Shown piece by piece: positions 33,465-45,415 of a DNA stretch of 64,000 bases. The stretch lies in contig LR990054.1 in NCBI GenBank assembly GCA_905147135.1, forward strand, positions 13,677,001 to 13,741,000, written 5' to 3'. The stretch is from Blastobasis lacticolella. Its lineage: Eukaryota; Arthropoda; Insecta; Lepidoptera; Blastobasidae. The stretch's first letter is position 1; each line of letters starts with the position of its first letter. A model generated the notes under the pieces. It was not told the DNA's origin. It was given only the letters and a program-made list of their open reading frames with translations, and ran no database searches. The translations under genes and the position numbers were made by a program.

Positions 33465-33885
33465 AGTATTGTTTTCATCGCGATATTTGCATGCGTCATG
33501 CAAGTCAGGGCAGCGCCTGCTGCTGTACAAGGCCAGGTGCGGCCTCATATGGAGTATTGTTCCCATCTTTGGGCCGGCCAAACTGCCGACCTGCTTGATC
33601 TTCTGGACTACGTACAGAGACGCGCCGTACGAATTGTCGACGATTCCATACAAACAAGCAAGTTGGAACCACTGGCTAACCGAAGGGACTTTGGCTTCCT
33701 GTGTGTGTTCTAATGGCTGTACAATGGGGATTGTTCTTAGGAACTTTTCAATCTGGTGCCCACAGCACAATTCCGCAATCGCACCACCCGCCGTGGGCTG
33801 GGTAATCATCCCCACTACGTAGACCCTCTGTTAATCACCACGCGAAATAACGTTTTTCGCTCGTACGATTCGGATGTGAAATGAG
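33465..33885 (+). pseudogene. Jockey-type reverse transcriptase C-terminal relic
   Basis: The translation starts GQRLLLYKA in one frame and shifts near 33530 into QVRPHMEYCSHLWAGQ, QRRAVRIVDD and RRDFGFLCVFYRLYNGDCS. It continues after a stop into ELFNLVPTAQFRNRTTRR and GNHPHYVDPL. This is the well-known C-terminal region of Jockey-like LINE proteins of moths. At least one frameshift and two stops kill it. The matching 3' tail follows at 33930. Confidence 0.85.
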
Positions 33886-33929
33886 ATCTATGACATGGGA
33901 TTCTTCAAAAGGTATATTCTAATATACCT

Positions 33930-34050
33930 CATCAGAGGCGGGCAAAGCATTGGTGACTCCCCTGGTGTTGCTGATGTCCATAGGCGGCGGTGACCTTTTT
34001 CCATCAGGTGGCCCGCTTGCCTGTTTGTCTGCCGTATAACATAAAAAAGT
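33930..34050 (+). repeat. LINE 3' tail (repeat E) of the preceding relic
   Basis: 'ggcgggcaaagcattggtg', 'gttgctgatgtccatagg', 'tcaggtggcccgcttgcc', then 'gtataacataaaaaag'. Position and orientation fit the 3' UTR of the Jockey-type relic just upstream. Confidence 0.7.
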
Positions 34051-36389
34051 CGCTCCTAAGGACAGACATCCCCCCCACCCCCTTTCGGATTACACGATTA
34101 CCCTCACTTCGAATCGTACAACCACTACCATTGTTACTCGCTTGATTCTCACGGAAAACAATACTAACCATAGTAATTAATTAGATAATATGTGTGCTGA
34201 AAGATATGAGATCAATCAAATGTACTGCCGGTAACTGAACGGATGACCGTTTCGTACTATTCATTCATATAAATCCGCGGGAAAATAGCCATTTATCCTA
34301 TTTGTGTTATATGGCAAAAGTTGGTGACAATGGATGGATGGATGTTTGTTACCGTTTCAAGCAAAAAGGGCTAAATAAATGTTTCTATTGCAATAATTTA
34401 AAAGAAGTGTCCACGGGACGACACTTTACGGTGAGTTTACACTAACCGAACATAGAGACAGAGCATTCGTTCACGTTCTTTTGGTGTAAACATTGCGTTT
34501 ACATTAAACAAGATTCTAGAATGCTCGAAATAAATAAATTTCGTGACACTTACAAAACAACGACTAAATAATCTACCTCTGTTTACACCAAGCGAAAAGC
34601 ATTCTTTGATGATTCGTTGTCTTAGTCTAAGCCAACTGTAACATTTTCGTGGGCGTAACTGCTGATATAATTTAGTAAATAATATTTTGCGTACATTATA
34701 TGCACAAAATAGACAGTGGAGGGTGGCCCAGCTTAGTTAAACTGAAAACTCATTACATTTTTACAACCCGTGTAGAAATATCCAGTTATATGGATCTTCT
34801 AACTTTTTATATCACAGCAGCTACATTCGCTTCAATGTGGAATGTTGCTTGGCTTAACTGAAATCCTTTACATTGTAACATTTTAACAACCATTGCCGTC
34901 TAACTTTTGATATCTCCTCCAATCCAATTCCAAGTGGCTCATCACGACGCAACTTATTCTAAAAACGGTCATCAAACGCTCATTTCACAGGTTATTACGA
35001 GGCATCCTTTCGTTTCCCGGTCGACAGTGACGCATGTTCTAATTTATAAGGTGACAAGGTTCCATGTACATCTTTGGAGGCGATACAGTGACGGTATAAG
35101 GCTTAAAATCGGCCGCTTTTATGGCTAAAGTTTTTGTTTACGGTGCCCTCGACGGCCCATTGTCCCCTCGGATATAAGACTGCCTCGTGGAGTGAGCTGT
35201 TCTCGCTCGGATTATATTAATACCGACAAGATGGCCAAAGGTTATGAAAGCAGTGTGTTAATACATATTTCAATCCAAAATCGTAACAAAAGGATGCCAC
35301 GAAAATGGATGACATAGAAGAAAGGAAAATTATTATAGGACACCACGACCCGAGAAGTCAGTTATATAACTCTTAGACTTTTGTCCGTTTGATCTAAACC
35401 AAGAGCATCATCAAGAGTTTCGTGTTTTGTGGTTAAACCTTCTATTATATAAATTCCAAAGAACCACGATCTTGATTTTAGGCTACACTTTTGCTTGACC
35501 GAGCTTTCTTGATTAAAAACAGATTAGCTCAAAAAGTGATATTAATTACGAAGTCTAGGCTGACGTAGTCGTGGAAAAAAGTTTTCCATGAATATAATTT
35601 GGCCATGTAAGTAGGACATGTTTACAATCCAGATTTGAGACAAAAACGTAATTTTATATATTTTTAGAGGCTGCTCCCAAAAACTTTTCTTCCGTAAGAC
35701 GCCCCATGCTAGAATCGGTTTAATTATTCCAGAAAACTAATATCGTTTGTAGGTACAAACGTAAAAAGGTAGGTGAAACGTTTCAAGCGACTCTGGACCA
35801 GCAGCAGGACATTACGCTGCTAAATCTTGTTTACCCCGAAATAAATCTAACCGAAAATATTTATTTAACTTGCATACTACATACCTGTATTGTACCTATA
35901 TGCTATATGAAAAGCAAATAAAATCACGTTGAGAGATTCCAAACGAAACCATCTACATTGTAACGAATTACAGTGTTATATCATTTTTGCAACTGAGGGA
36001 CATTTTTGGGTCAACTGTTAATTCAGATGCTCGGCAGCGGCGTTCAGATCAGCTAAATTCAGAAATGGGTCGGTCGCACATTAAAATGTTAATCGGGCCC
36101 CCAGCAAAACAATTTTGGCACGATATCATTCCTGTGGAATATGAGTTATGTGATAGAATTGTTAATGGGCTCCAGCTTTCAAATGGAAGCCGATATGTGG
36201 AGAACTACTATGAAGGTCACGTGGTTTCTTGTGCGTTTACTAAATACCTACTTGAATGTGAACATGTTCTCATATTTATAATTTAACGCAACCACAAAAA
36301 CTTTCCTTCCTTTCAGTGCTGGAAGCAAACTTCTTTAACACAACGGATTGCCACAAAATTAGACTCAATCTACACTCCTCCGTATCCAT
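34051..36389. other. No gene recognised
   Basis: AT-rich. A short-element start ('ggatggatggatgtttgtta') recurs at 34331. An open frame at 35987-36286 (+) has no recognisable motif. The word 'tttacacc/ggtgtaaa' recurs several times between 34435 and 34590. No gene supported. Confidence 0.45.
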
Positions 36390-36535
36390 TTTGGAGATCG
36401 CAGTATTGAAAATACTCAACACAATCAATGATGTTGCCTATAGTATTTGGTCCAATAGATCTACTTCTATTATTTCGTCGCTCTGTACGACACCGTCAGC
36501 CAAAGGCGTTGGTGCTATATTCTAGTCTGTTTTAC
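36390..36535 (+). repeat. Decayed repeat C fragment
   Basis: 'ttttggagatcgcagtat' and, after a changed middle, 'ctgtacgacaccgtcagcc' and 'ggcgttggtgctatattcta' keep the order of repeat C. Heavily mutated. Confidence 0.5.
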
Positions 36536-37404
36536 ATCGCACTGTCTCAGATACCACGGTATCCAAAGAAAGAAAGAATCCCCCCTCCCCTAACATAAAA
36601 CAGTATGGCATCTCAGCCATATCCTCGAAATTGTGACAAATAAATGTATTTGTGGCAAATCGACGGCTACAGCGGAGGTATAATCCGTCAGTCGCAAAAC
36701 AGATTTTTTTAGGACGAATAATGGCAGAAACATAAAATGATATCAATATCTCATAATAACTTTATCTACATATTATTACGTAATTATGTCCTATACTATC
36801 AATTTTTTTGGAATCTCTTTAAACCGAAACCAACCCAAATAAATGATAGTGCAAGTATACGGTCCGTTTCGGCCATAACTATGAAGATTAACTACCTTTC
36901 TATATCTATTTTGTGGAGATACTGCCACCATTACGATCGGAAATCAACAAAAATGTATTTAAAAGTTGTTCTAATTTTGAATGATCTAAAATGTAACAAA
37001 AGAATTCGTTGAATACCACAATAGTAAGGCCTTTGTTCAAACGTTGTCAATGTATTCACACATCTGTTGACAATCGTTGGTCAATCTGTGGCTCTGAATT
37101 TTGAACGATGCATTTTTGTTCTATACTCGTATCTGGCTTGATTTGCATGATGCATTCGCCTCCGATTCTATTCGCGCAACTCTGAATCAATATTACAGTA
37201 TTTGATCTAGGAATTTGTCAATATAGGTCAGTACATACCCTACTTTTCATCCATCAGGGGTTTTAAGGATAGCAGCTCTCTCTCTCTCTCTGTACCAAAT
37301 AATAAGAAATCTTTGAATTATGAAATTGTCGTTTTTTGCCGCACACACATAATTGCTTGTAAATTCTTTTCTCTCACAACTTGTTAAAATTAGTAATTGA
37401 GTTT
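36536..37404. other. No recognised feature; CT microsatellite
   Basis: A (CT)n run is at 37275-37291. The rest is AT-rich and shows nothing. Confidence 0.6.
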
Positions 37405-37763
37405 GATCGATGATGCTTCAGTGGGCAGCAGGAGTTACACGGATTGATAGAGTACGTAATGAGTACATAAGAGGCTCCTTCAAAGTTGCTCCCGTCGTAG
37501 AAACGCGGTCTGAGTGCCGAATGAGATGGTTTGAACATGTTTTGAGGCGAGACAAAAAGTATGCCTTTAAAGCCTTTGACCATTCCAGAGAAAAATAAGG
37601 ACAGACGTGGCCGCTGGCTACGTGGTGTACAACTGTTGCCAAGTTTATGGAGCGGGCTTTGCTGAATATCCAAACAATGGATTGTCCTGCGGGACAAAGC
37701 GTGTTCTGGCGCCTCAGAATGATGAGAGCCGAACTCAAATAACGGTAGGAGAAGCAGAATACT
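37405..37763 (+). pseudogene. RTE ORF2 C-terminal relic
   Basis: The frame reads GVTRIDRVRNEYIRGSFKVA, then VVETRSECRMRWFEHVLRRD. This is the conserved 'RVRNE-I-RGS-KVAPV-EK-...-RW-GHV-RR' region of RTE elements. A stop follows (37596), then a degraded remainder to an ATC-rich tail. The copy is truncated and dead. Confidence 0.85.
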
Positions 37764-37765
37764 AA

Positions 37766-39540
37766 GATCATCATCATCATCATCGTCTTGGCGATAAATC
37801 CCGCGCGGGGGCCCGGGGTCCGAATACTAACCTAATCTGACAATTAACAATAATTGACAATATTTGTTATTTTTGTAACACATCTTGCAAGTTCATAAAT
37901 AGGTTATTTTTAAAGTAGGTATTTATACTGTAAGAGACGTAAAACGTAGAAAAATATGTAAACCAACTCCAACTGGAAAAATAGTCTATTCCAAGTATTT
38001 TATTTGCAGCACATACATGTGTCATGGTTATTATTCTCATGCAAGTAAATTTAGTTAGTCTGAAAACGCAGTGTCAATTTAATTGGGCAGTGCCGAACAA
38101 TACACCTAGTATTGTTCGGCAAACTATTTCAGGCGTGTTGCAAAATGCACGGGAATTTTTTGCTGCCGTCACTGTGTTGACTCGTAGCATGAGTTTTTCA
38201 AAGCCTGACGCAAACTGGGTAACGAATTTCCAATTGCCAACACGATAATCAACATCATTTTCTTCCTGTAGGCATACTGGAAATGTATAATATCTATGTC
38301 ATTTTCCTTTTTATATCACAAGGAGCCAATCGGCTCCCTTGACTGTTCAACTAGTCTCTGGTCTTGTCAACCTCGCTTCGCCAACAGTAATAGGAGGTAC
38401 AAACGTATCGAGCGTATTGCGATGCTAAAGTTTTTATTAATTAGCCACACAACGAAACGCTCACACATCCCGTTACCGACACCGACGTGCGTTCTTGTTT
38501 TATTCATTTCCGTTGCCAAAAACGTATTACCGAACGGACGCACGGACAAAGTCGCTAACAAAAGCTGGTGGTGGTAGCAGTTATGAATCATAATAAAAAT
38601 GTCCAAATATCAATTACGAACACCATCCAGACACTACCAATATGGCTGTATTTCAATACCGCGTTTGCAATCAAACTCGGCGCAGAACTTTCTGGTTTTA
38701 ATCGCACTAATGAAAGTCAACCCCGCAAATAGCGGGGGTGTTGAATAAAGATGCGTTCGACGGCAGCCGCGTCTAGATTTACATTAGAATTGAGCCGCAC
38801 CGCTCATGCAAATGGGCGCTCTGTATTTCCCCAACAAATTGTCACTTTGCACCCGGCTATATAGATACGCGTTAGTAAGCTTATGTAGTGGCTAATTCAT
38901 TATTGTGCGACTTTTATGGATGATTGAATATGGAACAAATGGTGCATATCTTCGGACTTCTTTTCCTATAATTGGTGTTGTTTAATCGACAACGTTTTAT
39001 CGAACTTTTTTTTACCGAATGATCACTTCATCGAAACAGTCACTTCGTCAAATTTCGTTACATATAATAAATACCCTTTCGTCGTATGCACACAATATTC
39101 AGTCAAAGCTATGTTCGACAGAATTCACATTAACCGCGTTCCAGTTCCGTTCATTGTATTGAATTATTGAGAGTCTCGGACTGAATTGAGTGCTCTATTG
39201 AGTCTAGGATTATCCGCTTTTTGGCTATTTCGGAAACGGAACCGTTTCACTCTGTACGGTTTTAGATGATCTAAATTATTCTTTACGGGAATGTCGTTCC
39301 AATTCATTCGGTTGGTAAACGCTTAAGTTCTAGGTATGTCCTCGATTTTTGAGGGTTGGAAAAAAATGTAGTTGAAGTTAATTCTTCTTCTGCTTTAGTG
39401 TGTATGTTGGTTGCTATTCCCAACTTTAACCACGCTAAACATTAGTATGTTCATGTGTAGGTAATCCTACCTGGAACAATAATAACTCAGATAAATAGGT
39501 TCCTAATCTACAAATTAATGACTTAAAATATGGCTGACAG
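37766..39540. other. No gene recognised; GC-richer block
   Basis: Bases 38640-38880 are GC-richer, repeat-free, and include an octamer (atgcaaat near 38816). They could be regulatory DNA. Earlier, 38300-38580 has unassigned frames and a small ggagcc/ggctcc hairpin near 38331. Nothing firm. Confidence 0.25.
38091..38121. repeat. Perfect 13-bp inverted repeat, 5-base loop
   Basis: Arms 38091-38103 (tgccgaacaatac) and 38109-38121 are exact reverse complements around 'accta'. Confidence 0.9.
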
Positions 39541-39542
39541 GA

Positions 39543-40190
39543 TTATATAGGTTTAATGACACACATTGACATAATGCACCTTCTTTGCGCCTTAAATACA
39601 GTTTCTCTTACCGAAGAGTTGCCCCAAAAAATCTCACCATAGCGTAAAGTTGAAACCACAAAACCATGGTATGCCGATAAGCCTGTTTGCCGGTCTGCTA
39701 CTTTAGCCAACTTGTACAAGGCAAAGGAGAACTTGGAGAATTTTTTACAAACTTCTTGTGAGTGTGTTATCCAAGTCATGTTGGACTCTACGTGAACTCC
39801 TAAAAACTTAGTCTTTGTGTTTTTTTTATTACTTGATCGTATTGCTTGTATCGTGAGTGATTGCTTGATCTTTATATTTAATTTTTTGTGAATCTGTCCA
39901 TTTCCTTAATGTGAATTGCATTAGATTTGTTTTGTCAATATTAATTTTAAGACTATTTATGTCAAGCCAATTAATAATATTATTTAATGTATTGTTTATT
40001 TCAAATTCATAATCATTGTTATTATTGTTGTCAAAAATTACAGTATTGTCATAGGCAAAAAGTGACATTTACTAGATTTTATAATGTCATTAATGTATAT
40101 CAAAAAGAGCAAAGGTCCAAGAACACTACCTTGAGGTACTCCACACTTAATAGTCTGGCAATCAGATGTGTAATTTTCTTTTTCTTTTGA
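39543..40190 (-). pseudogene. CR1/Jockey-group reverse transcriptase relic
   Basis: Minus-strand translation gives [20 protein letters not shown] (motif B) near 40130-40085. After a frameshift it gives [14 protein letters not shown], a damaged FADDTVI box near 40065-40030. After more lesions near 39830 it gives KTKFLGVHVESNMTWITHS, and then the thumb-like KKFSKFSFALYKLAKV and STLRYGEIFWGNSSVRETV. Order and spacing match the RT palm and thumb. The YADD box is mutated. It belongs to a different family from the intact LINE at 25-30 kb. Confidence 0.85.
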
Positions 40191-41850
40191 CTCCATGGAT
40201 ATTTGTGTCATTTTTGTGTATTGTTTAAGGGATTAATAGTAAAGCTTGTAAAGCAGTAAAAGTAAAGCCCTTAAAGATTATTGGATACTTTGGAGGGTGC
40301 ACGAGATGTAATTAATATGGGCTCCATTATACAATGGAAAATGAACAGACATATACCAAACGTAGTAGACAAAATAACCTGAATGGGAAAAAATATATTC
40401 GATGTTTGGCCCCGGTCGTGAGTGATTTCGTAAATAAATTAAACCATTCAAAATGTATCACATGGAAAGTGTGGACAACAAAGTTATGGTAGCAATTTCG
40501 ACGAATGAATTCTAGATTTTCAAGCTTCAATAACAATTCTAGTAGATAAAGCCTTTACAGCATAGCTGAGATAATAAAAATGTTGAGAATGAAGCATTCT
40601 ATCAAACTAATTACTTATCAGTGTTTGACTGGCACTTTCTACATTTTTAGTACTTTTTGGGTGGTGTCTTTTAAATCCCCATTTGTATTAATATACCTAA
40701 CGGCATCCAAACTGTGAGCCTTTGGCCTGCAAACTCCTAGATACCTGCTAATTCGCTTATTAGAATCCCTTGAAGCCAATTATATGCCCTAAAGTTGGCA
40801 CTGAAAAGTTATCCCTCCTTTTTAAATCAGATTACGTACAATACGGGACTCCAAGCTTTACTATTACACTTATTATAATACAACCAATTTCACAAATTCA
40901 AATTCAAATTAAAATTCTCATCCATTGTTAGGCTTTGTCAACTTAATCCCGAAGTCTGTAAAAGGACTCCTTAGAGTTTGAATGTGTTTGTATTCTAGAA
41001 TCATGTGAATTAAATCTTGACGTTGATAATGTTTAAAACTTTTTAATGCACTGTACTTTGGTTAATATCTAAATAACATTGTTTATTTATTATTTATTGG
41101 TAGATTTTTTAAATTAAATAAGCTGTTCAATTTAATCTCATTTCCCATATTAATTTTTTTTCCATATGAATGGATGATTAAAAAGTTTTGTATGTCAATA
41201 GGAAGCGTCACACGTTTTTGTTATTTTGCTATTAATTTAAGACAAATGGTTTTCTAATGACATAATTAGAAAACCATTAGCGATTAGTGGCCGAAATCAC
41301 AACTAACGCCGCCATCTTGTAAAGCGTATTTTTTGACTACGCTATGTTACGCCCTCATCCAAGTGTCAAATGACCCTTATAGCACGACATGCTAGTCAGA
41401 TTGCAGCTTGACTGTGAACTCAAACGACAGTCTCTTAGTAGATTATAGATAGCAACATAACAACAACTGACTCTATTGATAAATGTTTTTGCAGAATACA
41501 CAATTTGTCTAGTTGGGTTAGTAGGTTGGCTATCTGGTCGTTTGTTACTAAGTTTTACCTAAAAATCCATTTAGGCCTATGTATGCCAAAAATTCTAAAG
41601 CTTATAGTGTTTTTCAAATATCCAGTAGAGTGCGAACAGCAAGAACCCCTGATTCAACTCATGAGGCTTTCGATGTAGACTATTAACTTAAGTATGATGT
41701 AGACCTCCATGGACCTTGTATCGGCAGCAGCGTGTTTATGCAACCTACAAGACATTTAAGAGTTAAGACCTTGGCAAACGCCGCCCGATTCTTGGAGAAA
41801 TCTCATGACCAGCATGTTAACATGACATCGTAATTTTTATAGTGTAGGTA
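40191..41850. other. No recognised feature
   Basis: AT-rich spacer apart from the inverted repeat at 41245-41278. No gene seen. Confidence 0.55.
41245..41278. repeat. Perfect 14-bp inverted repeat, 6-base loop
   Basis: Arms 41245-41258 (aatggttttctaat) and 41265-41278 are exact reverse complements around 'gacata'. Confidence 0.9.
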
Positions 41851-41854
41851 CTAG

Positions 41855-41965
41855 TCAGGTAATTGACCGCCATCTCACCCGATGCAAAGCGACGATGTGG
41901 CCTAGGTGGAGCATGTCTGTCTAGAAACAGCTTATTTACACTGGCCTTCCTTTCGTGATCCATAT
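41855..41965 (-). pseudogene. Jockey-type LINE 3' end, minus strand
   Basis: On the minus strand 'gctgtttctagacagacatg' and 'ctccacctaggccacatcg', then 'gggtgagatggcggtcaatt', correspond to the last residues (about LFLDRHAP) and the start of the 3' UTR of the LINE end also seen at 55255-55495 (+) and 45300-45415 (-). Confidence 0.65.
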
Positions 41966-41969
41966 AACA

Positions 41970-42165
41970 CATTGTACAAAACAAAGTCGCTTCTAAATAT
42001 CTATTGTACGCTTAAAACTTTTAAACTACGCAACTCATTTTAATGCGGTTTTCATCAATAGATAGAGTGATTCATGAGGGAGGTTTATGAGCAAGAAAAA
42101 AAATTGTAGGTAGGGGTAAAGTTCGTGCATACGAACGATGTCGCGTCGTGTCCACTAGTGATCGA
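41970..42165 (-). repeat. Element D copy, minus strand
   Basis: 'acaaaacaaagtcgcttct', 'aatgcggttttcatcaatag', 'gattcatgagggaggttta', 'gagcaagaaaaaa', ending 'tcgcgtcgtgtccactagtg'. It matches 61715-61925. Non-coding. Confidence 0.7.
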
Positions 42166-42729
42166 TAAAGAGATTTCGCATATTTGTGTAACTGTACCAC
42201 ACTGTATCTTATTATATCACAACATATTTTTTTCTTAAAAGGTTATTACAATCATAGTAAAACTACAATATGGAGCCTTAAAGTAAGGTATTTCATAATT
42301 ATACGATGCAACAAAGAAACCACCAGTTTGCAAATGAATAGATAATTGGTGCAGACTGGCAAGCCCGTCGAAGTAAAAAGAGGCAAAAACCTTAGCAAAC
42401 TCCGTTTCCTTCGCTTAGAATTTCCTTTAAAACGAGAAAAAGTGCAAAAACCCAACGCTTCCCTGTTTAACAAGATACTCACTAATTCCCTCCAGGGCCC
42501 GCCACTAACAGGACTAACATCCGTTTGTTTTCTTTGTTCGCAGATTGCCGCCGTCCAATCGCACGACACGCTTTATTGAACAAAAACTGAGCAAGCAACC
42601 GCTTCTACTAAACCCAATAACAGCAGTTAAACGCGCTACCTCTAGAAACAGTCGACGCAATCTCTAGACAACGCTACGTTAGTTAATAGATCTCGGATGC
42701 CTTCTGAATTGTTTAACACTTCAAGCGAC

Positions 42730-43017
42730 CGAGGCCCTTTGTCACTAAGCTAAACTCCCCGTCGGGCCGCCATCGCCATTCCAATTATACTCAAGTCGCC
42801 ATTAATGAAATTTCGTCGGCTGTTTTAATAAATAATCTCGCCCGCTAAATCTCTCCACGCAGATTAACCGATCGCATATAGTGAGTGGTGAAGTTGAGTA
42901 ACTGATGCACTGCAAAAACGTGTTAGTGTATCGATTAGACAGTGTCTACGTTTAGAAGCGTAAGCGTTTAAACTAACGTCTCAGTGTTGTGTTGAAAGTG
43001 ACAGTGTATAGTGCAGC
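42730..43017 (+). promoter_or_regulatory. Putative promoter region of 5' exon A
   Basis: GC-richer DNA (42730-42870) leads into sequence with the look of an insect 5' UTR (many 'agtg' words). An arthropod initiator-like tcagt lies at 42981-42985, about 35 bases before the first ATG (43018). There is no TATA box at the right distance and no convincing DPE. The exact start site is inference. Confidence 0.35.
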
Positions 43018-43292
43018 ATGATTGATGGCTGCGCGAACGATGAGTGAGCACAGCGGGAGCGGACAGCGGAGCGAGTAGCGGCGCGGGTGGCGTGTCGAGT
43101 AAAGCTGGGTGCGCAAAGCCACGGCGTCGCCGGTGGAGGGACGCGGGGGCGCGGGCCAAGAGGCGGATCCCGCGTCCTCGCCCGCGGACGCCGAGGCCCC
43201 CGCGCCCGCGCGCCGCCGCCGCCCCCGCCCGCTCTACCGCCGCTTCTTCCACTATGTGCGCACCGCCTGGACCGGCGTCAAGTTTGCCCTAG
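43018..43292 (+). CDS. Putative alternative 5' exon A (ends LYRRFFHYVRTAWTGVKFAL)
   Basis: A strongly GC- and CpG-rich exon, unlike everything around it. The frame open from 43103 encodes an Ala/Pro/Gly-rich linker, a run of arginines and the amphipathic segment LYRRFFHYVRTAWTGVKFAL, then stops at a GT donor (CTAG|GTAATA, phase 1). The motif RFFH[YF] about 17 codons before the donor also occurs in exon B, and the donor phase is the same in exons A, B and C. ATGs at 43018, 43025 and 43040 lie upstream. The last two share the helix frame but are separated from it by TAG (43076) and TAA (43100). Either an assembly or allelic indel pair, a different start, or an upstream splice is needed. The downstream gene is outside the window and unidentified. 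Confidence 0.5.
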
Positions 43293-44574
43293 GTAATACA
43301 CCGCTAAACTAGTTACGAGCCCCTAACATCGGATCGGTGTCGGTACTCGACGGTTGCTGTTGTACGCGGTGTGTTTTGGTACGCTCTAGTGCTAATTAGG
43401 CCCTTGTAAAGGTTAACGTTCTTGTATATATTACGCAATTTACAATGGACGTTCTATTATAATTTGTTCGGCGCAGTTATTGATAAGGTAACGACGCCAA
43501 TATCCGATGGTAGGGGGTGTAAAGCGAACCAATCTCGGCGGTACATCCGAAGCACTTTAGCTCCACCCTCGTCAGTTCCCTGCATGTTGCCATAACACAA
43601 ACTTGCCCAATCTCTACTAAGTGCATTGTTTAGTAAAGTAGTTTAGCTACGCCAGTTTAGTGTAAGGCTTAATTTTATTCCCGGTTATTATAAAAAAATC
43701 GTCAGTTGAAATGTGGAAGTCGGTTTTGGTGGATGAAATAAAACGGAATTAGTTACGTAAGACACATAAGTCCCCCTTCAGTTTTGCCGGTACAAAGTAT
43801 AAGCCTACCTTCTTGCAAATAATCAAAATGCAAATTCAGAGTCTCCTTAAGAGAGTTGGAAAGTTAACCAACCTTTTATTAAAGTCGTAGCTGCTATTGC
43901 CGTGTGTAACGCTGACTGGGAGTTTCTAACTCGGTTCATGGAAACAGAGGTAAAAATATCCCCAGGGAAAGTTCCAGTTTTATTCAAAACGCTCTCTTTA
44001 TGGGCCAAATGTTTGACGTTGATGTGGAAATTTTAGCAATAAGCCCATGCAGGCACATGTAACATTTACTTTTATTATTTTCTTAGGAGTATATGTGCTA
44101 TATTTTTCATTTAATAATTATCTATTAACGTTCTACAATTTTCACTGTCATTGCAGAATACCATAATAAAAATTTTAACTCAAAAATGTAGATATTTGTA
44201 ACGTTTCGGGTAAGCGATGGATTCTACCGATGAAATAATTATTTGTGCCATTTAAGGCTTGAAGCTATAACGTTCTTAGCAAAATAACAATCAGCAAAGC
44301 ATGATGATTATGAGATTACTGATATGAAAGTACGAAGCCATCATACCGTACATATTCATTCGGCTCTTCTTAAAACATGTCTATAGCAGTCATCGACGGG
44401 TAGAGGATTCCCCGAACATACCTAATTAGTACATTAGATATTTGTACATAGTACATTTGATGCTAAGAAAAGTTTACTTTATTGCTATCATCAATCTATC
44501 AGTTGATGTATCAAACATCTTAAAAAAATAACTTACAATTATTTCGGTACAAAGACCTACACATATATAGGAAA
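43293..44574. other. Intron-like spacer after exon A
   Basis: AT-rich, repeat-poor sequence. No coding exon seen. A patch at 43500-43600 is slightly GC-richer. Confidence 0.4.
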
Positions 44575-44582
44575 AGTAACAC

Positions 44583-44944
44583 CAGCGTTGCCAGATCATA
44601 CCTTTTGGTACGATTTACGTACTATTTGGCCGACTGTCGTACCTTTGGCGTACTTTGCTCCACATCGTACTATTTAGTACGTTTTTACATAATGCTAAAT
44701 TTAGCTGAGGGGGTTGGTCACTTCACCTTTCCTATCCGCAAAATACTGTATTATAATGGAAGGAAGGGTTAATTTTGGCCACCGGCAACAAAATAACGTC
44801 ATTTTGTTGACTAAAAATCACCCCCCCCCCCCCCCCCCCTCCGATAAAATATAGAAGATAAGGTAAATCGTAACTTTTTAGGCATTTTTGTACTATTTTA
44901 AGAGCCCAGACGTACTCTTTTGGAAACTACTGCTGGTAACACTG
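44583..44944. mobile_element. Non-autonomous hAT-type element (362 bp)
   Basis: The left end CAGCGTTGCCAG and the inverted right end (CAGTGTTACCAG when read inwards) form 12-bp terminal inverted repeats with two mismatches. The element is flanked on both sides by an exact 8-bp direct repeat, agtaacac (44575-44582 and 44945-44952). An 8-bp duplication and CAGNGTT-type ends are the signature of hAT transposons. It has no ORF. Its interior has many 'cgtac' words and a 19-C homopolymer (44821-44839). Confidence 0.8.
44821..44839. repeat. Poly-C run (19 C)
   Basis: Uninterrupted homopolymer inside the hAT-type element. Length is likely variable and prone to sequencing error. Confidence 0.9.
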
Positions 44945-45299
44945 AGTAACACCTGTACCTTCTAACACTCGTATATTTTTCTTTCTTGCCGCTTTAATGA
45001 AGAGATTTTCCTCAAACCTTACTTATTACAATAGCACCCATTATTGGACTGTAACTATTTTCATCTTTGTTACACCGGCCCTCCATAATCATAAAGCGGC
45101 GAGGTGTGTGGGTGAAAATAGTAAATTCTGCGGTAAGCCCACGGGTCAGCCCATAATTCTGCACGACCTCATAATTTTTAACTTTACTGTCGACGTTAAC
45201 TATCATATTAACGGTATTCATTTTTACGAGCACTTTTACACGTAATCAGAAGCCATATGGGAAATTAATAGCTCCAAAAAATGTGTTTTTTTTCTTTCA

Positions 45300-45415
45300 C
45301 ATGACCGCTGCCATCTCACCTTATGGTTAGAGATGATGCGGACAAGGATGGAACAAGCCTATCTAGAAACAGCCTACGTTGGCCTTGAATGAGTCCAGAA
45401 TATCAATTTTCAACG
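45300..45415 (-). pseudogene. Jockey-type LINE 3' end, minus strand
   Basis: The minus strand reads LDSFKANV then a degraded CF-stop, in the place of the [12 protein letters not shown] region of the 55255 relic, followed by 'aaggtgagatggcagcgg'. 5'-truncated and mutated. Confidence 0.6.

Noticed and set aside
33402..33815. 137-codon minus-strand frame
   Set aside because: Antisense shadow of the Jockey-type reverse transcriptase relic on the plus strand.
37275..37291. CT run as a regulatory GAGA-type site
   Set aside because: Looks like a plain microsatellite with no promoter nearby.
37418..37783. 121-codon minus-strand frame
   Set aside because: Antisense shadow of the RTE C-terminal relic.
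42968..43292. Long minus-strand and alternative plus-strand frames in the GC-rich exon
   Set aside because: GC-rich DNA has few stop codons, so several frames are open; only one plus frame reaches the donor with the RFFHY ending.
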